Source of the DNA: Deltaproteobacteria bacterium
GTDB lineage: Bacteria; Desulfobacterota; Dissulfuribacteria; Dissulfuribacterales; QOAL01
Direction: 5' to 3'
DNA: 46,363 nucleotides
NCBI GenBank assembly: GCA_015494395.1
Contig: WGBG01000188.1
Coordinates: forward strand, 1 to 46,363
Shown here: piece by piece, positions 43,627-46,363 of the stretch
Numbering within the stretch: the first letter of the stretch is position 1
Layout: each line of letters starts with the position of its first letter
The notes under the pieces: generated by a model
Database searches by the model: none
Seen by the model: the letters and a program-made list of their open reading frames with translations, nothing else
What the model was told of the DNA's origin: nothing
Position numbers and translations under genes: made by a program

Positions 43627-44349
43627 ATGGAAAGATCCGGCACAAAAACACTTTTTTCAACAGTTTTGAACGAGCATCCATCGATTCCGTGGGTGCTTCC
43701 CTTTGTATCCTATCTGCTCTTGAGCCAGGCGGTGGTGGCGTTTGCTCCTGAAAGCCTGTATCCCTGGCTCCATATGTGTGTAATTTTTATAACCGCTGTG
43801 GTTACATTCTCAGTGATAAGGGGCAGGGGGCTTGTTAAGCCCCACCGGGACATTCTCCCCGGAGTGATCTGGGGCATTGCAGGGCTTTTTTTGTGGATAT
43901 ACCTGTGCAGCCTTGATATTGACGGTGACCTTATTGAGATGCTTCCCCAGTGGATTCGGCCTGGCCCCAGAGCCGCCTTTAATCCATTCGAATCAATAGA
44001 GAATCCTGGCGCCAGGTGGTTTTTTATTGCAGGGCGCATGGCAGGCATGTCTATTCTTGTGCCTCTTGCAGAAGAGCTCTTCTGGCGGGGATGGCTCATG
44101 CGGTGGGTTGTCTCCCATGATTGGCAGAAGGTCCCTGTGGGGCAATTCACTCCTGCTTCATTCTTCTGGGTTACATTTCTCTTTACAATGGCTCATCCAG
44201 AGTGGCTGGCAGCAGCCTGCTGGTGCGCTATGATAAACCTGCTGCTGTACTGGAAAAAGGACCTCTGGAACTGCATGGTTGCTCACGGGGTGACCAATTT
44301 TCTGCTGGCTGTCTATGTGATGAAGTTTGATGCCTGGCAGCTCTGGTAA
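43627..44349 (+). CDS. CAAX prenyl protease-related (CPBP) membrane protein, exosortase-associated type
   Basis: A 240-residue membrane protein with six to eight hydrophobic segments. The Abi/CPBP motifs are present: EELFWRGWLMRW (Glu-Glu and Arg, about 154-165), FTMAHPEWLAA (His) and HGVTNFLLA. Its size, the N-terminal segment PSIPWVLPFVSYLLL and the segment PFESIENPGARWFFIAGR are those I associate with the CAAX-protease-related family described for PEP-CTERM/exosortase genomes. No exosortase or PEP-CTERM protein gene is in the window, so its substrate is unknown. Confidence 0.85.
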   Translation: MERSGTKTLFSTVLNEHPSIPWVLPFVSYLLLSQAVVAFAPESLYPWLHMCVIFITAVVTFSVIRGRGLVKPHRDILPGVIWGIAGLFLWIYLCSLDIDGDLIEMLPQWIRPGPRAAFNPFESIENPGARWFFIAGRMAGMSILVPLAEELFWRGWLMRWVVSHDWQKVPVGQFTPASFFWVTFLFTMAHPEWLAAACWCAMINLLLYWKKDLWNCMVAHGVTNFLLAVYVMKFDAWQLW

Positions 44350-44353
44350 GTCC

Positions 44354-44896
44354 CTATGTGTTTGCATCTTCCTGGCTCAGTATCACAAAGCCTTTGTAGA
44401 TATAGTGAAAGCCTGATGCAAGTGTGAACAGTACAGCGGCAACAAATGCCAGGTGCAGGAATCGGCCTTCCCAGCCTGCTGCAAGGTCTATCAGGCACAG
44501 GAAGATGGTGGCAAGCTGCACAAGAGTTGTGCATTTGCTCAAGACCGTTGGTTTTATCTCCACTCCCCCCTGAAAAAGTGTCAGTATCACCACTCCGAAA
44601 ATAATTATCACGTCTCTGCTTATTACCACTACTGCAAGCCATTCGGGTATTGAACCCAGCACAGCCAGGGTGATGTATGAAGAGGTGAGCAGGAGTTTGT
44701 CTGCCACAGGGTCAAGGATTGCACCGATACGGGTCTTCTGTTTCATTAGCCTGGCAATGGCCCCGTCAAGGGCATCGCTTATCCCTGCGGCGGTAAATAC
44801 CAGCAGTGCCCCGGTGTAATCCTTCCTTATCAGGAGAATAACCAGCAGCGGGGTTAGGAGAATGCGGCATATTGTAAGGAAATTTGGGATATTCAT
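44354..44896 (-). CDS. pgsA: CDP-diacylglycerol--glycerol-3-phosphate 3-phosphatidyltransferase
   Basis: The enzyme makes phosphatidylglycerol phosphate, the first committed step to phosphatidylglycerol and cardiolipin. The 180-residue membrane protein begins MNIPNFLTICRILLTP, as in PgsA. It has the CDP-alcohol phosphotransferase motif spread over SDALDGAIARL and GAILDPVADKLL (about 40-67). Related phosphatidyltransferases share this motif, but length and start fit PgsA. It converges on the CPBP gene with 4 bp between the stops. Confidence 0.93.
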   Translation of the reverse strand: MNIPNFLTICRILLTPLLVILLIRKDYTGALLVFTAAGISDALDGAIARLMKQKTRIGAILDPVADKLLLTSSYITLAVLGSIPEWLAVVVISRDVIIIFGVVILTLFQGGVEIKPTVLSKCTTLVQLATIFLCLIDLAAGWEGRFLHLAFVAAVLFTLASGFHYIYKGFVILSQEDANT

Positions 44897-45000
44897 GTTT
44901 TATATTGTAACTGCTGAACCTGTCAGATGATCTTGGATTGATATTGGGCTCATGATGGCCTGAAGGTAAGAAGTGAAATAGTCAGTTTTTTAGGCAGTTT

Positions 45001-45942
45001 CTAAGCAGTGGCTGCACATCTGTTTGCAATAACAGGCCAGCTTTCCTCTGCTTCCGCAAGCGCATGGGCGTTAAACCACTGTATTGCCCCTTGGCCCCTG
45101 AACCACGTAAGCTGGCGTTTGGCATACCGTCTTGTGTCCCTTTTTATGGTCTCCAGGGTGGTGTCAAGGTCTGCGTGTCCCTGCAGGAAGTTTATTATAT
45201 GCCGGTACCCCAGGGACTGCAGAGGCTTAAGGCCGGGATCATAGCCCTGCTCAAGCAGAGATTCAACCTCTTTAATAAAACCCTGGGCTATCATCTGGTC
45301 AACGCGGGCGTCAATACGGCTGTAAAGCTCTGCTCTTGGCCTTGTGAGTGCAATTTTAATGCATGGGATTGGTGATAAATGCCTTGCATGCCGGTTATGC
45401 CATGATGAAAGGGACATGCCTGTTGAAAAAACAACCTCAAGTGCCCTTATCACTCTGAAGGTGTCGTTTACGTGAAGGCGCGCTGAAGCCTCTGGGTCAC
45501 GTTTTTTAAGCATGGAGTGAAGATATTCTGGCCCAAAGCGTTCCACTGTTTTCTTAAGCATGAGCCTCAGTGCCGGGCTGGTTCCGCTGCACGGGGCAAG
45601 CCCCTGGAGCAGGGCGTTAAGGTAAAGGCCGGTTCCGCCTGAGAGTATAACGGCCTTTCCCCTTTCCTGAATGCGTTTAATGGCACACCTTGCTGCATGT
45701 GCAAAGTCTGCTGCATCAAACGGCTCGTCAGGGTCCCTGATGTCAATCAGATGATGCCGTACCTGTCTCATCTCGCTTTCAGATGGCTTGGCAGAGCCAA
45801 TGTCAAGGCCCCGGTAGATCTGCACAGAATCAACATTTATTATTTCTGCGTGGATTTCCCGGGCAAGCCTCAGCACAAGTTCTGTTTTTCCCACTGCCGT
45901 GGGACCCATTACTGCAATCAGTGGAAAGGGTTTTGGAGTCAT
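45001..45942 (-). CDS. miaA: tRNA dimethylallyltransferase MiaA
   Basis: MiaA adds a dimethylallyl group to A37 of tRNAs reading UNN codons. The 313-residue protein has the P-loop GPTAVGKTEL (about 13-22), the DSVQIYRGLDIGSAKPS substrate region, HHLIDIRDPDEPFDAADF, and SGGTGLYLNALLQGL. The C-terminal part contains RRYAKRQLTWFRGQ. It lies 15 bp after the mutL stop, in the common mutL-miaA order. Confidence 0.97.
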   Translation of the reverse strand: MTPKPFPLIAVMGPTAVGKTELVLRLAREIHAEIINVDSVQIYRGLDIGSAKPSESEMRQVRHHLIDIRDPDEPFDAADFAHAARCAIKRIQERGKAVILSGGTGLYLNALLQGLAPCSGTSPALRLMLKKTVERFGPEYLHSMLKKRDPEASARLHVNDTFRVIRALEVVFSTGMSLSSWHNRHARHLSPIPCIKIALTRPRAELYSRIDARVDQMIAQGFIKEVESLLEQGYDPGLKPLQSLGYRHIINFLQGHADLDTTLETIKRDTRRYAKRQLTWFRGQGAIQWFNAHALAEAEESWPVIANRCAATA

Positions 45943-45957
45943 TGGCGTGGAGGTGTC

Positions 45958-46363
45958 CTAAATACCGGTTCTTTTGAAGTTTCGCCTTATCTCGGTAAAA
46001 GCAATGGTCTGTGAAACAGGACGGCCGTGGGGGCACCTGCTTACACCCTCTTCACCAAGCTGGTCAAGCAGGGCCTGCATCTCCTGTGGGGAAAGGGCCT
46101 GGTTTGCCCTTATGGCACTGTGACACGCCATAGACGAGAGGATGTCATGCATAAGGGCATTTGCATCAGGAGTCGCGGCATCAAGCAGGCGGTCAATTAT
46201 CTCCCTTAACGTCCTGGTTGCCCTGCGTGATTCAGCCAGGAAATCAGGCATGGTCCTTACCTGTATCTGTTCAGGCCCGAACTCCTCTGCCTCAATACCC
46301 ATCTTCCTTAATATTGGAAGGAGTGCGGAGATGCGGGCCGTATCTTCGGGCCGGACATCCAGA
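45958..46363 (-). CDS. mutL: DNA mismatch repair protein MutL, C-terminal part (5' end beyond window)
   Basis: The reverse frame is open to the right edge, so only the last 134 residues are present. They belong to the MutL C-terminal dimerisation/endonuclease domain: LLPILRKMGIEAEEFG, SSMACHSAIRANQALS and the zinc-site motif RCPHGRPVSQ. These two motifs are typical of MutL proteins with endonuclease activity; the central DQHA motif would be off the edge. MiaA follows closely. Confidence 0.93.
   Translation of the reverse strand, partial: LDVRPEDTARISALLPILRKMGIEAEEFGPEQIQVRTMPDFLAESRRATRTLREIIDRLLDAATPDANALMHDILSSMACHSAIRANQALSPQEMQALLDQLGEEGVSRCPHGRPVSQTIAFTEIRRNFKRTGI

Noticed and set aside
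44897-45000. Possible small RNA between pgsA and miaA
   Set aside because: 104 bp with no clear promoter, hairpin with T-run, or conserved pattern.

Overview
This window reads as a chromosomal segment of a Gram-negative bacterium, most likely a deltaproteobacterium in the broad sense (Desulfobacterota or a relative). The main clue is the gene order ffh-rpsP-khpA-rimM-trmD-(PF09936-type RNA methyltransferase)-rplS-rnhB. A TtpC-type TonB system, a DUF3450 gene and dispersed palindromic repeats fit the same picture. No phage, plasmid, CRISPR array or full insertion sequence is visible. Nearly all genes are housekeeping genes. The species cannot be named from this sequence alone.

Layout. 1-783: the C-terminally cut AAA+ part of a sigma-54 activator (minus strand). 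1206-6602: the ffh-to-rnhB translation/SRP block. 6611-8607: a minus-strand operon of thiL, a DNA-alkyl transferase and a metallophosphoesterase. 8716-8801: tRNA-Leu(UAG). 9106-15006: the protein quality-control block tig-clpP-clpX-lon. 15071-17052: a NusG/RfaH-like gene coupled to a membrane-tethered ExeA-type ATPase, converging on tmk and an Smr-domain gene. 18924-23378: a Bat-type operon (DUF58, DUF4381, BatA, fused BatB-BatC). 23375-24720: a SpoIIAA-like/UspA fusion and a Spy-like periplasmic protein. 25320-30793: the rod-shape operon mreBCD-mrdA-rodA. 31598-40592: a nine-gene uptake module of TonB-dependent receptor, cobO, DUF3450, TtpC-like protein, ExbB, ExbD, TonB, TPR protein and DUF4198 protein. 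40809-46363: a YbhB-like protein, tRNA-Pro(CGG), slipin, HDOD protein, a CAAX-protease-related membrane protein, pgsA, miaA and the 3' part of mutL.

Genes working together. The tig/clpXP/lon block handles folding and turnover of cytoplasmic proteins. The mre block drives cell elongation. The Bat proteins form a von Willebrand-factor/TPR envelope complex. The uptake module looks like an outer-membrane corrinoid (or other metal chelate) receptor with its own proton-driven energiser, next to the cobalamin adenosyltransferase that would act on imported corrinoid.

The most unusual non-coding content is four families of dispersed palindromic repeats, called R1 to R4 here. R1 (three copies) has ends CCTGRATTGAGC; two copies lie in the 5' leaders of ffh and tig. 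R2 (three copies of about 225-240 bp) has ends GTNNCTRTTCAGCG and a nested palindromic interior. R3 (three copies plus a remnant) carries a TAAACTTTCATGAC hairpin, and one copy begins exactly at the ffh stop codon. R4 is nested inside an R3 copy. None encodes a transposase, so they look like non-autonomous (MITE/REP-like) elements. No new multi-gene defence or metabolic system is evident. The repeat families, the corrinoid-like uptake module and the orphan NusG-like/ATPase pair are the best candidates for follow-up.
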